64,000 nt of DNA from Metellina segmentata (GCA_947359465.1 OX375878.1:86774377-86838376); one strand, 5' to 3'; positions 33,960 through 46,318 are shown, counted from the first letter of the stretch. Notes: generated by a model not told the origin, from the sequence alone. Made by a program: numbers and translations.

Positions 33960-34446
33960 GAGAGCAGCTGAGGAAGCGAACACCAATGTCTAAAGAGGCG
34001 TTAATACAGATATTGTTGTTTATACTCATCGTGGATTTTCTCGGAAAAAATGCTTTATAACTTAAAGCACATATTTGTTGTCTCAGAAGCAAGAAGCATT
34101 TACCAGTTCTGTGAGTGTAATGCATGATTAACTCTCGACGTGGTTTCGACGAGATATTTCGTCATTTAAGAAACAGCACGGCATAACTCTATATGAGTTA
34201 ACATCAATTTATATTCAAAATTACTCGGGGAATGGACTGGTGAGTTTAAATTTATGATTCAACCACTTGTGGAGAGTTGCTATTATCATTTTCGTCATCA
34301 AGGCAGATGGTCGTTACTATAACGGTTACGTATAAAACAATTTTTTGCTTCTGAAAACTAACCAAAATTGAGTTATGACATGCTGGTCTTTAAATGACGA
34401 TCTAGTACATCAAGATCAGACCAATTTTGCTCCTAACATGAAATTT
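33960..34446. other. Unique DNA
   Basis: No ORF or repeat of note. Confidence 0.45.
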
Positions 34447-35046
34447 CCCGTCATCAAGACGTTCTTTCATGATGCGATATCAAGATCTGATAAGTTTTCT
34501 CGCGAGTTCGAAGCTAGGTGTGTGCACATTAGATCTGTCGTGGCTTCAAACATCCTCACGTTGGCTTGGTATGAAAGTTTGAAGAGTAAGTTACCAACTC
34601 AAGTGTGTTGAGCGCCGACCAACCGGGTATAGTGGTTAAGGTGTTAGCCTCTAGATCGGAAGGTTCCTGGTTCGAATCCGGGTCCGGGCATGGATGTTTG
34701 TAAGCGTATGTTCTAGAGGCGACTGGTGCACCTTAAAACTGTCGTAGCGGAAAGTCCTCACGTTGGGTTGGCGTGGAAGTTTGGAGAGTGGGGTGCCAGC
34801 TCAGGTGTTGTCTCGTCATCTGAACTTGGTTCAAAATTACGAGCTGTTGTCCTCGATCTTTCCCTTAAGGGATTGATCCCAGACCGTTGTCAATAGCAAG
34901 TTGTGTTGCTCTAGTGCGACGTTAATTAAAAAATTACCAAATTACCAAGTGTGGAGCTTGTTATCTGACCGTGATTCAAAATCACGAGACAATTGCCAGT
35001 ATTCCGTTGTGTTGCCTCAGTTCAATGTTAATTGAACTACTTACCT
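34447..35046 (+). mobile_element. SINE type C, split by a SINE A
   Basis: The left part (34447-34613) starts 'cccgtcatcaagacgttctt' and runs into a body related to families A and B ('ctgtcgtggcttcaaacatc', 'cctcacgttggcttggtatg'). The right part resumes at 34958 with 'ttgttatctgaccgtgattc' and ends near 35046 at 'aattgaactacttaccta'. The two parts are collinear with the A/B body once the inserted SINE is removed. Confidence 0.75.
34600..34957 (+). mobile_element. SINE family A nested in SINE C, with TSD
   Basis: The element is 34614-34945. The flanks caagtgtgttgagc (34600-34613) and caagtgtggagc (34946-34957) are a TSD differing by a 2-bp indel. The head has the slightly unusual 'accgggtatagtgg', shared with the second A unit of the trimer at 21432. 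Confidence 0.85.
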
Positions 35047-35227
35047 ATGGTCCCTAACCTCTCCACCATATGCTTTTGATGAATGGCTAACTACATCCTG
35101 TACAATGCACAGTGATTCTTGACTTGTGCGTTTCATGTCGTTTTTTGATTTGCAGAAATTTTACCTGATTTTATGGTCGGTATGGGTGTTTGGCTCAAAA
35201 CAGATTTTTCAGAGCATAAAGTAGGAT

Positions 35228-35318
35228 TTTATCCTCGGATCTTTCCCTTTCGGATGCATCCCGTATTGTCGCCAGCTGTAAATTGTGTTGCACCAATGCG
35301 ACGTTAATTAACCACCTT
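35228..35318 (+). mobile_element. 5'-truncated SINE fragment
   Basis: About 90 bp of the shared 3' body ('atcctcggatctttcccttt' to 'gcgacgttaattaacc'). No TSD noticed. Confidence 0.75.
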
Positions 35319-36049
35319 CGTGACTCTAACCCCTCTTAGAATACTTCCATGTTGGCCTTCGAGAGAGAAAGCACTTATAGGGGGAATAAAACTGCGAATC
35401 GAACCAAGTTCTCATCTAATCTTACAGCTCTTGCTAAACAAAGTGAGATAAAATCACATAATGAATTTTGTCTTTTGAGCTAAAAGTTTATTGTTTAAAT
35501 AGTTTGTATATACATTTGAGTGTCAAAATATCAATTAAGAGTTGTAAGAAATTGGACCATCGTCACAATGGAACAACACGATAAGCTAGTCTCGATGTGG
35601 AATAAGAAGTGTAAGGTAAACAAGATTGTTAAAAAATTTTATCAAGTTCTTTTTGATAAACTAATACAAATACAACGCTTTAAAAGTTTTCCTGTCAACA
35701 ATAAGATTGATTAACTTTAACAATTTTTTGCGATATTTAGTTTTTTGAAACATTCAAAATTTAATTGGACGTTTAATTTAAGAATTTGACTGTAAATTAA
35801 GTTTGTAAATTCTACTTAACAACTCTAGTTTCAGAATGCCATTAAACATTTCGTTTAGAATTGGATTCGACATTAACTTACAAATGGGATTTTACAACTA
35901 ATCTACCGTGAAACTCAGGGACGCATGAGTAGAAAGCTCCGGGAAAACTCCCGAAATGTTCCTGACTTTCCAAAAACAAATGACGAAGCTTAGTTAAGGA
36001 AATCAAAGTTTAGTTAAACTCATAAACAGAAAAGCGTAGAGAGAACCCG
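35319..36049. other. AT-rich unique DNA
   Basis: A 64-codon plus ORF (35520) is lysine-rich and unrecognised. Nothing else seen. Confidence 0.4.
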
Positions 36050-36201
36050 AAATAATCAAAGTGTAGTGACTTCTCGGGTTGGATCAAAGTTACGAGGTGT
36101 TGTTATCGGATCTTTCCCTTCGGTATTGATCCCTGGCCGAGGACAGTAGTCAATGTTGCGCCATAGCGACGTAAATTTCGCTACTACCTAAAATAATCAA
36201 A
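36050..36201 (+). mobile_element. 5'-truncated SINE with 11-bp TSD
   Basis: The element is 36061-36190, flanked by aaataatcaaa at 36050-36060 and 36191-36201. It contains the 3' ~115 bp of the shared body. Confidence 0.85.
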
Positions 36202-36880
36202 ACATCTACAAAAATGTATCCTTTACCATTATAACTGTGTCAGTAAAATTTTCCTTAGATTATCTGTATGTTCAATTATTTGATAAAAGAAACATGCCTG
36301 GCACAGATTGGCCAGGTCTGGACCTTGCGCTATATGAAAAATATTCTTCTTTAACATTAGACCTGTTCATTTGTTTTCTGAAGCAAACAAATAACTAATT
36401 TATGTATATGACTTCTTCAGGATGGAAAGAGATTAAACAAGACAAGAAACAAACAGCTGAACCCTTGGATTCTTGTCCATTTGCTTAGACGTGCCGATAC
36501 ATTCAAGGGAAGAGCCTATGGGACTCAACCCATTCCCAAACTATCTTTTATGTTGAAGAACAATATAAAATACAAGCTGCGACCATTAACTGGCTTAAAT
36601 CGAAGTATGATTAATCATACAAATAAAGCATATGTAGATACGTTAATTATACATACAAGTACGTTAATTATAGGATTGTTTTGTAACTTCTGAGATTTTC
36701 ACAGGAGGATGTGGACTGCGTAAACCTGCTTCGATGTCCTTCTCTCTCTTCCTGACCTTACGCTATAAACCTTAACCAACCAAGATACGCACTTTTTTGC
36801 TTCTATATGGGAGAGATATTGGAAGCCAGGGACCAAAAGAGGTCCATTGACCTGTTGGCATTTGTTTTATTTTATTCTGA
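36202..36880. other. Unique DNA
   Basis: A 70-codon ORF at 36481 is unrecognised. No repeat seen. Confidence 0.4.
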
Positions 36881-37110
36881 ATTGTTTTCTGTATTATACC
36901 AGTTCTGTATTTTGTTTTCTGTGTTTCTGTATTTGTTTTCTGTGTTTCTGTATTTTGTTTTCTGTATTTATGTATTTTGTTTTCTATATTTTTTTTTTCT
37001 GTATTTTTTTCTGCATTTTGTTTTTTGTATTTCTGTATTTTGTTTTCTGTATTTCTGTATTTTTGTTTTCTGTATTTCTGTATTTTGTTTTCTGTACTTC
37101 TGCATTTCTG
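36881..37110. repeat. T-rich short tandem repeat (ttttctgtatttctgtattttg)
   Basis: Irregular tandem array of 'ctgtatttctgtattttgtt' units. It produces Phe/Tyr/Cys-rich ORFs in all plus frames, which are artefacts. Confidence 0.85.
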
Positions 37111-37374
37111 TCTGTTAATGTTATTTGGCTACAGTGAGCACTTTATGATAATCACCCGCCATTGAAAATAAAAAAAGACATTAGTTATGCAACCCTATGC
37201 CGTATATATACATATGAAACCCCATTCGATTTTCCCTGGATGTGCAGAGAGGGGGTATTAAGACAATTACTATAAAGCTGAGACAGTTATGTTGCCAGAT
37301 GTAGACAAATGCAATGACTAGTGTAAGAATATGCGATTGAGCTGTCTTGACCCCCGCAACTAGGTTGGAAAAAA

Positions 37375-37828
37375 AACGACCAAAATTTTGTTAAAATTAA
37401 GGAAAAATTGTTCTGCAAAGTCTTTATTTGTTCTTCGACGTACGTCGCAGTTTTAAGCACTTTCTGCTCTCGGGGGTTTTAGACAAAAGACCGCAAACAG
37501 TACCTTGGGATTCAAACTCCCAGTAGAATTCCTACTATCTCTAATCTTACATTCTCTTCTGCAATCACATAAGCGGGAAGATCCCACAAGAAAGAACGAT
37601 AATGAGAAGTGCTTTCATGGGCGAGAATGTAAATTATGTACAAAGGGTACAGGTAAATTAAAGTATACCATTATACTCTGAAGAAATACACGTAAAGTCG
37701 AAATTGCAAATACATCTTATAAAATACCACTTGGTTTTGGCAAATGACCTCCGATGTGTCAAGGAGCACGTTTTGCACTGCAGAGCATCGTTACTTATGA
37801 GTTACTGATGAATGAAGGAAAAATTGTT
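37375..37828 (+). repeat. Dispersed repeat F, first copy
   Basis: Matches 43640-44045 in inverted orientation over several blocks, including 'cattatactctgaagaaata', 'gcgagaatgtaaattatgta' and 'gttacttatgagttactgat'. The block order is largely kept. Identity is high but there are small indels. No TIR or coding region recognised. Confidence 0.8.
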
Positions 37829-37829
37829 C

Positions 37830-38160
37830 TTGGAAGGTTGTGAGTTCGAATCCATCCAAGGACCGCCGTGTACAAAGGGAGCTGGATCACTTTACCTCTG
37901 TCGTGACCTAAAATGTCCTCACGTTAGCGTGATGTAGATAATTGGTAATTGGTAATTTTTTAGTTAACGTCGTACTAGAGCAACACAACGGGCTATAGCG
38001 TGATGTAGAAGTTTGGAGACTGTGGTGCCAACTCAGGTGTTGCCTCATCATCTGACCGTGGTGCAAAATTAGGTGGTGTTTCCCTTCGGGTGTTGTTTCC
38101 GGACCGTCACCAATAGCCCGTTGTGTTGTTCAAGTACGACGTTAATTAAATACCTGCCTA
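37830..38160 (+). mobile_element. SINE family B with a nested short SINE A
   Basis: Head from 'ttggaaggttgtgagttcga', then the shared body, ending 'gacgttaattaaatacctgc'. The body is interrupted at 37938-37995 by a minus-strand SINE A 3' end. The first part of the B head is missing, fused to repeat F. Confidence 0.82.
37925..38008 (-). mobile_element. Extremely 5'-truncated SINE A (58 bp) with 13-bp TSD
   Basis: The element is 37938-37995 and holds only the tail and last ~40 bp. The TSD tagcgtgatgtag is at 37925-37937 and 37996-38008. Inserted in a SINE B. Confidence 0.88.
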
Positions 38161-39135
38161 CCATCCACCCAACAATTATTTTTGGAATACGTGCTTTGTT
38201 AACCTATTTCATTTTCATGTTTTAAAACAGATTCTAATCGGAAAAATTGTAACTTAACTTAACTTCGTCATGAGATACCGACCCTTAGATTGGGTGTACG
38301 GTAAACAAAATTTCCCATAACGTGAAGGTGACCAGATGAGAAAAGGAAAAAAGATAATTTGGTGGGATGCAAAGCAGAAGTTACAAGTTAAGACATACTG
38401 CTCTAATAAAAGTTAGCTATGAGGTTGTAGAGGCAATTAAAGTCTTGTAGTCAAAAAGTGAATCTAAACGGCTTGCTTAAGTTCAAACTCCCTGAAGGCC
38501 ACAGAAATCGCTATGAAAACCACCAGTCCAGTCCAATTTCCTGAAACCCGAAAATCCACCCGAGTCCATCACCTTCCTGATCCTCCCCCGGTTCTTCCAT
38601 AATTTATCAGAAGTAAGCAAACCTTGTGCAAAAGTCCAGAAGCAAAGAAAAAGTATCCGTGCCGCATATTAGTGACCTGTGAACCCTTGACGTGGAAGAG
38701 TTCAAGTGCCTCTCAAGAAGTAAAAACTGTTCGAAAGTAAAAAGATCAGTCGAGGAGGGAGGGTAGGAAAAAAAATTGGAAAAGGATGATAAATTAATCT
38801 CCCTAACTTATTTACGACACCTTTTGGCGAAATCACGTGAGAAAATTTTTCACCCTCAAGTAGGAGCCAAACACCTGAACTCCAGTGAGGAAAACCGGAA
38901 GTTCATTATGCACGCTTCCTGTTCGTCTGCAAACCACATTGCGCAGGATTTTTAATACCGAAATGCTCTTGATCCGTTCCCCCCGTCTTTTCCCGTCTGT
39001 CCTTTTCGGGGATTCTCGGATATTTAAAATGGGATGTTCCCACGAATGTTTTAGGCGCTTCGTGGCTTCGGCGTTGTCCGTGTGGTATTCACTTCCCATT
39101 TTCGTTACTTAGAGCTATGAGGTTTTTTTCTTCCT
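38161..39135. other. Unique DNA
   Basis: Opposed ORFs of 75-88 codons around 38833-39112 have no recognisable domain. No repeat seen. Confidence 0.4.
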
Positions 39136-39139
39136 TGTA

Positions 39140-40250
39140 GGAATTCGGGGTTTTATGAAAAACGACATTCTTTAGGGAAGAAATAGTCGTTAGAATTGTG
39201 AGAAGAAAAGGCTGGAATATAGTTTTTTTGTGAAGATTTGATTTCGAGTTGAGTTTATTGTTTAAAGAAGGAATTATACATTTTCTGGGGGGGGGGGGAA
39301 TACTCGTGAAACTGTTATTGAAAAGCGCTATTACAGTTTAATGAATTAAAATTGTAGTTAAAAACGCTGGATTTTTTTTTCCGCTTTGGAATTCGGGGTT
39401 TCATGAAAAATCACATTCTTTAGGGAAAAATAGTCGTTAGAATTGTGAGAAGAAAAAGCTGGAATAGTTTTTTTGTGAAGATTTGATTTCGAGTTGAATT
39501 TATTGTTTAAAGAAGGAATTGTACACGTTCTGGGGGGGGGGAATACTCGTGAAACTGTTATTGAAAAGCGCTATTACAGTTTAATGAATTAGAATGTTAG
39601 GTAAGAGGCTGGATTTTTCTTCCTTGTAGGAAATCGGGGTTTTATGAAAAACGACATTCTCTAGGGAAGAAATAGTCGTTAGAATTGTGAGAAGAAAAAG
39701 CTGGAATGGTTTTTTTGTGAAGATTTGATTTCGAGTTGAATTTATTGTTTAAAAAAGGAATTATACACGTTCTGGGTAGGAAAAAAATACCCGTGAAACT
39801 GTTATTGAAAAGTGCTATTGTAGTTTAATAAGTTAGAATGATTGTTAAAAACAAGTGCATTTTTCTCGCTGGATTTGGTAGTTTTCGGGTATTATGGTGC
39901 AAGGTCCGTATTTGGGCCAAGCAGCGCTATTTCCTCTTTGGAATTCAGTGTTATTTCAAACTATTATAGTTTAATGAGTTAGGAGGATAATTAAATGTGA
40001 TTTTTTTCCTTCATGGAATTCATGGTTTTATGAAACCTTAACATTCTGCAGGAAAAATATTTGTGTTAATGAACTGGTGAATATTTGATTTCGAATTGAA
40101 TTAATTGTTTAAAGAAGTTTGAAAACTTCATGGAGAATGAAAATACTAGTCGAGAAGCTGTTATTGAAAAGGGTTATATGTAATTTAATGAGAATAATTA
40201 AAAGGATAGTCTCGACTCAAATCTGATATGCAAAAATTTATACTTTTGAA
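39140..40250. repeat. Satellite 5, ~245-bp unit, decaying array
   Basis: The landmark 'ggaattcgggg' occurs at 39140, 39388 and (as ggaaatcgggg) 39629. Weaker versions are at 39940 and 40015. The first three units are highly similar, including a G-run and 'atactcgtgaaactgttatt'. Later units are increasingly diverged and indel-rich, and traces persist to about 40600. Confidence 0.85.
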
Positions 40251-40885
40251 GGAAGAAACAACATACGTTTTCAAAATGACGTTAGAAAGAAGAATAAGAA
40301 TAAAATATCATGCATAAAAACCTATTTAGAAGAAAAATCATTCGTTAAGAAATACTATTACACTAAACTAGAATTTTAATTAATTAGGATTAAAAGAGAT
40401 GGTTCCGAGAGACAATGTCGCTAAAGAGATAGTATTGTTTATGAAATAGAAATACTTAACGTTAAATTTGACGTTTTATGAAGAAGATGTTTACTTTTTG
40501 GGATGAAAATGCATTCGTTGAGATATTGACATCGAAAGAAACTTTTATGGTTTATGAAGTTGAGAGGCAATTTAGGGGTGGTAATTTAGCGTTTTGAGGG
40601 GAAAATTAATTCAATGAGAAAATGTCATTAAAATAGTTAATTATTTTTTCATTGATTCCCCTCGATGAATTTTTAATTTAAAAATGGAATGGGAAGTATC
40701 ACTCGACTTCTTTAGATTTGGGAGCTCAGAGGTCACCTGCTTGAAATAATTACCCCAAACAGAATTTCTAAAAGAGATTTAGAGGCCGCGAAAATGTAAT
40801 GAAAAGAAATTAGCATTCAAAGATATTCTACGATATTTGGCAGTACTTTAAACTTTTTTTGAAAGTTAATACCTTAGCTGGCAGG
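40251..40885. other. AT-rich DNA, possible further decay of satellite 5
   Basis: Loose echoes of the satellite 5 unit ('attcgttgagatattgacat'). No gene. Confidence 0.35.
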
Positions 40886-41180
40886 TGGGTATTTTAATTA
40901 ACGTCGCACTGGAGAAACACAACGGACTATTGGCGACGGTCCTGGATCAAAACCCTAATGGAAAGATAAGAGAACACACCACGCAATTTTGAACCACCGT
41001 CAGATGACGAGGTCAGATCCGAGCTGGCGCCACAATCTCCAAACTTCCACGGGGACATTAGAGGCCACGGTGGATTTAACGTGTAACAGCCCCCTTTGTA
41101 CAAGACGGTCTTTGGCTTGATTCGATCTCGCAACCCTCCGGTTGCTCATCTGTTACCCTTCCCACCAGACAACCTCGGCC
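40886..41180 (-). mobile_element. SINE family B, near full length
   Basis: From 'ttttaattaacgtcgcactg' to head end 'gacaacctcggcc', minus strand. One body box is deleted ('tccacggggacattagagg'). Confidence 0.83.
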
Positions 41181-41225
41181 CGTACATACATACATACATA
41201 CCCGTACATACATACTCGGCCCGTA
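41181..41225. repeat. CATA-type microsatellite
   Basis: Runs of 'catacatacatacata' with a short duplication of 'cggcccgtacatac' on both sides. Confidence 0.85.
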
Positions 41226-42289
41226 CAACATTAGAAGAAATAAAGAAACGTCAATATCCCATAGCGTGTAAAAATGCATATAGAATAAGACGTTTAATTC
41301 AATTATGCCATCAAGGCTGTATAATGCAATTAACCACACATGTGAACAATCATTAATACAGAATCTTTCCTTCTAATGTCTGAGTATTCACTTTCGGTAC
41401 TAAAAGGTGCAAACTGAAGGAAATTTGTGCAGCAGCATCCAATTGGATAAGACACCATAATTCCTTGGTTCAACATCCAGCGAACCCGGAATCGGAGTGG
41501 CGAGCAATTAATACAAATTCATATTTTGCTGTCTTTTCGAAAAACAATCAGTCACATGATAAAATAAAAGTTTACCAAAAATTAGATCGAATAAATAAGA
41601 AATTAAATATATAGGACTAAATGGTTGCCAATTATACAAATAGAAAGATGCTTGATCAATACACAAATCAAAATACAAATAGAAAATGAAGCAAAGTAAG
41701 ACGATCTGAATCTTGTATGATAAGAAATGGGTCGCACAGCGTTCCTATTCAAAAGCATTGAAAGAAATGCGCTATACCATGCTCCTGACATTGAAACCAA
41801 CGTGTGGGGATTATCTGTGATTCTCCAGCCTCTCATTGAAGAAAAAAAGTGCGAATTCTCCCCACTCTGAAACATGTGTAGAATTCTCAACCTTTCTTAT
41901 GAATGGAAATACAACCCAATAGGAAGCACAAGAACTCATGAATGAAAATTCTCAAGTGAGTCATCCACTCTCTCAATGAAAAGCAGCACCCTCCCCTCTC
42001 TCTTCACTTCGTTACAATCCACTATTAATCCCCCTTCAGAAACCCCTTTCCATGGTTTCCGTGGGAAAAAGACAACATCGTACGCATAGTGGTACACGGA
42101 TTTTCAAAACGTTGACAAGTTCGTCCACTTGGCGTGACCTACGCTTTTGCGATGGGGAAGTCAACGTCTTATTTCAGTTTTGTTATGCTTGTTATGATTC
42201 TTCAGTGGTGTAGCCTGAAAGAGTTTTGGAGGCTCAACCTCCCGAAAGTATAAGTTATTTATTTTTATATCTACAAAATAAATATTACA
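41226..42289. other. Unique DNA
   Basis: A 95-codon minus ORF (41603) is unrecognised. No repeats seen. Confidence 0.4.
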
Positions 42290-42334
42290 AACGCGGAATG
42301 CTTCCGTGATATTCTTTGTAAAAACTTTTGTGAT

Positions 42335-42367
<33 letters not shown>

Positions 42368-42610
42368 ATGTGTGAATTCTTTATAAAAACTTTTGTGAAG
42401 TTTTTATATATGTGAATTCTTTATATAGACTTTTGTAGTCTGTATATGTGAATTCTTTATAAAAACTTTCGTGAGATATACGGGAATTCTTTATGAAACA
42501 TTTTACGTAGTCTTTATATGCGAATTATTTATACTTCTTCTGCTTTTGTGTAGTCTTTTTATATATGTATTCTTTGTGTGCGAACTTTTAGGTATGTTCT
42601 CAGTACACAT
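42290..42610. repeat. Satellite 6, ~50-60-bp unit with a (TC)n run
   Basis: Units of 'gtgaattctttataaaaact' recur about six times with indels. A (TC) microsatellite of about 28 bp interrupts at 42337. Confidence 0.82.
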
Positions 42611-43395
42611 AAATTATTTATAAAAACTTGAGTGTATCGCTTATGAAATTTATAAATTAGCAATTTTTTAATAAATTTGTCAACTAGGAATTACAAAAGT
42701 ATGTAGATTATAACCTTCTTTCTCTGACGCAACCTTATGTATTAAATATCTATGAATACTCCCAACGTTTCAAGGATTATGCAAATATATGAATATCCAG
42801 AAGCAAAATTTAAATAGGTACTTAACATCATAAATATTTGGCGAACGCAATATTTGTGGAGTGATTTTTTTACACAGGAGAATTCCAGATTTTTATTCGA
42901 ATATAAAATACAGACTTTTAGTGAAATTTTGTAAAATAAAATTGGGCCCAGTTCTTCATCTGACAGAAAAATCATATTTCTAACAGTGCCTCCTAGTAAA
43001 ATTCTAACGATAATACTGTCTTTAATTAAAGATATGAAATCAAAATTATACCCTTTTAATAAGAAATGGGTAGGTATATAACCATATGTTGATAAGATAG
43101 TACATATTTGCTTTCATTGGAGAATTTTGTTAGAGGTGTGGCCAAACACCCAAGCTAGGGCAGGATGACCCTTAGACAAATATACAGGCAAGTGTGCAAT
43201 CAATGCTTTATTTCAATTGGAGCGAAACTTAGCCCCAATTAAAAAGATTGAAAATATTTGGAGAAGGCATTTTATTTTAGGGCATTGACAAATGTGAATT
43301 GTACAAAAAAAATGTTGAAAAAATCGAGCAATAGGAAACCTCAGATTAGAATTATTATGCACTATGAATTATTTACAAACATGGAAAATTTTTGA
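42611..43395. other. AT-rich unique DNA
   Basis: A 77-codon minus ORF, unrecognised. Nothing else. Confidence 0.4.
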
Positions 43396-44045
43396 CTGAG
43401 GATTCATGGCGGAGGTCGTTTGCCAAAAGCAAGTTGTTATTTTATATGGAAATGTATTTGCAATTTCGACTTTTGAGGTCACGACAGATTTTAAGTGATC
43501 CAGCTCCCTTGGTACACGACGGTCCTTGGTTGGATTCGAACTCACAACCTTCCAGTTGCTAGTCCGTTACTCTTCCAAACGGGCTACTATGGCCCCAAGG
43601 ATGGATAATTGGAGGCCAGAGAGGCAGAAATTGCTTATAACTGCGATGTGCGTCGCAGAACAAGAGTCTTTGCAGAACAATTTTTCATTCATCAGTAACT
43701 CATAAGTAACGATGATCTGCAGTGCAAAACGTGCTCCTTGCCACATCGGATGTCATTTACCAAAAGCAAGTGGTATTTTATAAGGAGCTGTATTTGCAAT
43801 TTCGACTTTACGTGTATTTCTTCAGAGTATAATGGTATACTTTAATTTACATGTACCATTTGCACATAATTTACATTCTCGCCCATGAAAGCACTTCTCA
43901 TTATCGTTCTTTCTTGTGAGATCTTCCCGCTTATGTGATCGCAGAAGAGAATGTAAGATTAGAGATAAGACACCATTGAGAGTTCCTCACCGTACGAATA
44001 GTTTGAATCCCAAGCAACTGTTTGCTTTGTTTTACCTAAAACCAA
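43396..44045 (-). repeat. Dispersed repeat F, second copy, inverted relative to 37.4 kb
   Basis: 43640-44045 is the inverted match to 37375-37828. A short extra copy of 'gccaaaagcaagt...gcaatttcgactt' lies at 43422-43473, so part of the repeat is duplicated around the SINE B piece at 43474-43596. Confidence 0.78.
43474..43596 (-). mobile_element. SINE family B head fragment
   Basis: The minus-strand head and first ~45 bp of the body ('ggttggattcgaactcacaa' head). The 3' body is absent. Its head is fused to repeat F, as at 37.83 kb. Confidence 0.8.
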
Positions 44046-45531
44046 ACTCAGTGTTACATCCAAAGCGCACACCGTTTCCCTCGATTGAAAAACAACAAAT
44101 ACCCGTCCATCATTTTCTCACGAAAATTACATTCCCACTCGTACTAACTCCAGTATCTCCTCACACCGTACGAAACGTCTGAATCTCAAGATCCAGGACA
44201 AGAAGCACAATTATCCTCGCAGGGGGGAGGCGCTAGGGGCCGAATCGAATATCATATTTCATTCGAAGGGGAAACGTTTCCTCACTCCACTGAAAGAAGA
44301 ATAGGTGAAAATCAGTGGGAAACCGTCTACTATTCCCAGCGGCATGCTAGCACCCCGGTGCACTCTTCTCAGCCATTTAGACTACAGTAAAGAAATCACG
44401 AGATTTCCCACTTGATAGGTTGGTCTGGTCGGGATATTCGAGAGATAATCACAAAGAATTTTCCTTACCCTGAAACCCTCTTTTTTTTTTCTCCGAGCGT
44501 TGGAAACGATTTTATCTTGCATTTATGGCGACGAAAAAATCCTGTTAGAGGTGTCACATCGAATTTTCGTTGAGATGCTTTTGATGGGGGAGGGGAAATG
44601 AATTGGAATCCGTGTTCATTGAAAACATGAAGGCGTCATATTCTTGGGGGTATTTATTGGTGAGGTATTTGACTATACGCTCGGAGCCCTATTTTCAAAA
44701 AATTTTCCAATTTTACTGGTTTTGTTTTTTGTTTTTGAGGTAAATCAACTTACAAAAACACGCTATAAAACAAAAAGTCGCAAAAAGTTTGTATAGTTTA
44801 TTCAGAAATTGGTGAACATTGGAAAGTTCAGTTACAAAAATGGTGTAAAAGAAACACACAACTGAAAAAAACATATGTGCTCATATAAGTTTTAAGTTGA
44901 AAACATTTTACACAAAATTGCCTAAGTTTCCTATATCTATAAGCTAGGGGCTGAACTAAGTGATATGAAATATTCCCTTTTCCCTCATGATATTGCAAAT
45001 AATGTAGAAGAAAACATGAGTTTTTTAAATTATTCCCTACACTGAAATCTCTAATAAAAAATATCCGGTCAAAATTTTTATACTCTAGTTCAAAAAAATA
45101 ACAACCAGTACACCAAATTTCATTGAAAAACATACAGTACATTTGAATAATCGCGTTTCTCGCGTAAAAATTTTGCTTAAATTCACAATCAGAAAAAAGT
45201 GCAATTAAGATTTGAAAACGAACTATAACACATCTGTCAAGATCTATTCAAATTGCTATATCACCGCTTCTATGTGCATACAAAATAGCAAGAAACAGTT
45301 TTACAAAAAAAAAAAGTCTCGATCATAAGAAATATCGGATTAAACGAAAAAATTGAAATTTTATACAAAAATTGACTTTTTAACGCAATTAAATTGGTGG
45401 ATCGATTTGTCGATATTTAAGACAAATTTGTAAAATAGTGAGGTTAAAGATATCAAGGTATAGTTGACCCATTTTTTTAAATGGCGGTCCATTTTTAAAA
45501 ATATTTAAAATTAGACTCATTTTATTGAAGA
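44046..45531. other. Unique DNA
   Basis: A 104-codon minus ORF (44828-45142) is Phe/Tyr/Cys-rich and unrecognised. 44050-44450 is GC-richer. No gene called. Confidence 0.4.
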
Positions 45532-46225
45532 CTAGCTGGCCAGCACGACGTTGCCCGTGTCAGTTCCCTTGTAATACAAAAAACATCACCTCACACAGAC
45601 GCCTTTACTAATACAAAAAACATTCTAAAAGTTAAAAATAAAAAACAATAATTTTAATAATGAGTCCCAATTCCACCCGATATAACAAGGGTTACAATTA
45701 AAAAATTATTTATTTAAAGGTATAAAATTTTCGGCAGATTTCAAATCCGTTGAAATTTTTACTCTGTCTTTAACGATCGTGAAGATAGAATACCTCAAAT
45801 AGTTCTTGCCCGTGACAAAGTTAAAAACCCTAGCAAGAAAGATATGCTAATCCACAACGTATATCAAAACAAAGTAGAATCGGAAATCCGTTAAGAATTA
45901 AAAAATCAAATCTGGTTTTCTCTCTCAAAATGTGACGTCATAACTTGGCACAGTTACAAAAGACGAAAAAAGCAAAATCCTTCGCTTTCTTCAATTGAGG
46001 AGCTGTGACGTTAACTCCACGAAAAAAATGAACGGAGGAGAAAAAACTGATAAATTAATTTTTAAATGTTCTAGATGAAATTTTAAAATTCGGGTTGGAC
46101 ATAATACTCGTAAAAGAATTAGGACTACTTGCGTGCCAAATTTTATTATTGTAAGTTCAATAGATTCGTCTGTTTACTGCACACTGAGATACAGACACAA
46201 ATACTTCCTTTTATAATAGTAGAGA
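45532..46225 (-). mobile_element. Old Helitron-like element
   Basis: On the minus strand it starts TCTCTACTATTATAAAAGG and ends with the palindrome GCTGGCCAGC plus TAG, next to a host A|. This matches Helitron end rules, but the base after the 5' end is C rather than T, so the boundary or the call may be off. The interior has no Rep/helicase. A ~75-bp segment (about 45709-45788) is shared with the TIR element at 33596-33672. Confidence 0.6.
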
Positions 46226-46318
46226 CGGCAATTTTATGGAAAATGTCAGAAGCAATATCTAAAGAAATTTGAAAAAAAAATTGTTTTAAAACAAACTAAC
46301 TATCAGAAGTGTATTAAA

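Noticed and set aside
36807..37118. Phe/Tyr/Cys-rich 'membrane protein' ORFs in three frames
   Set aside because: They are translations of a T-rich tandem repeat. All frames look alike.
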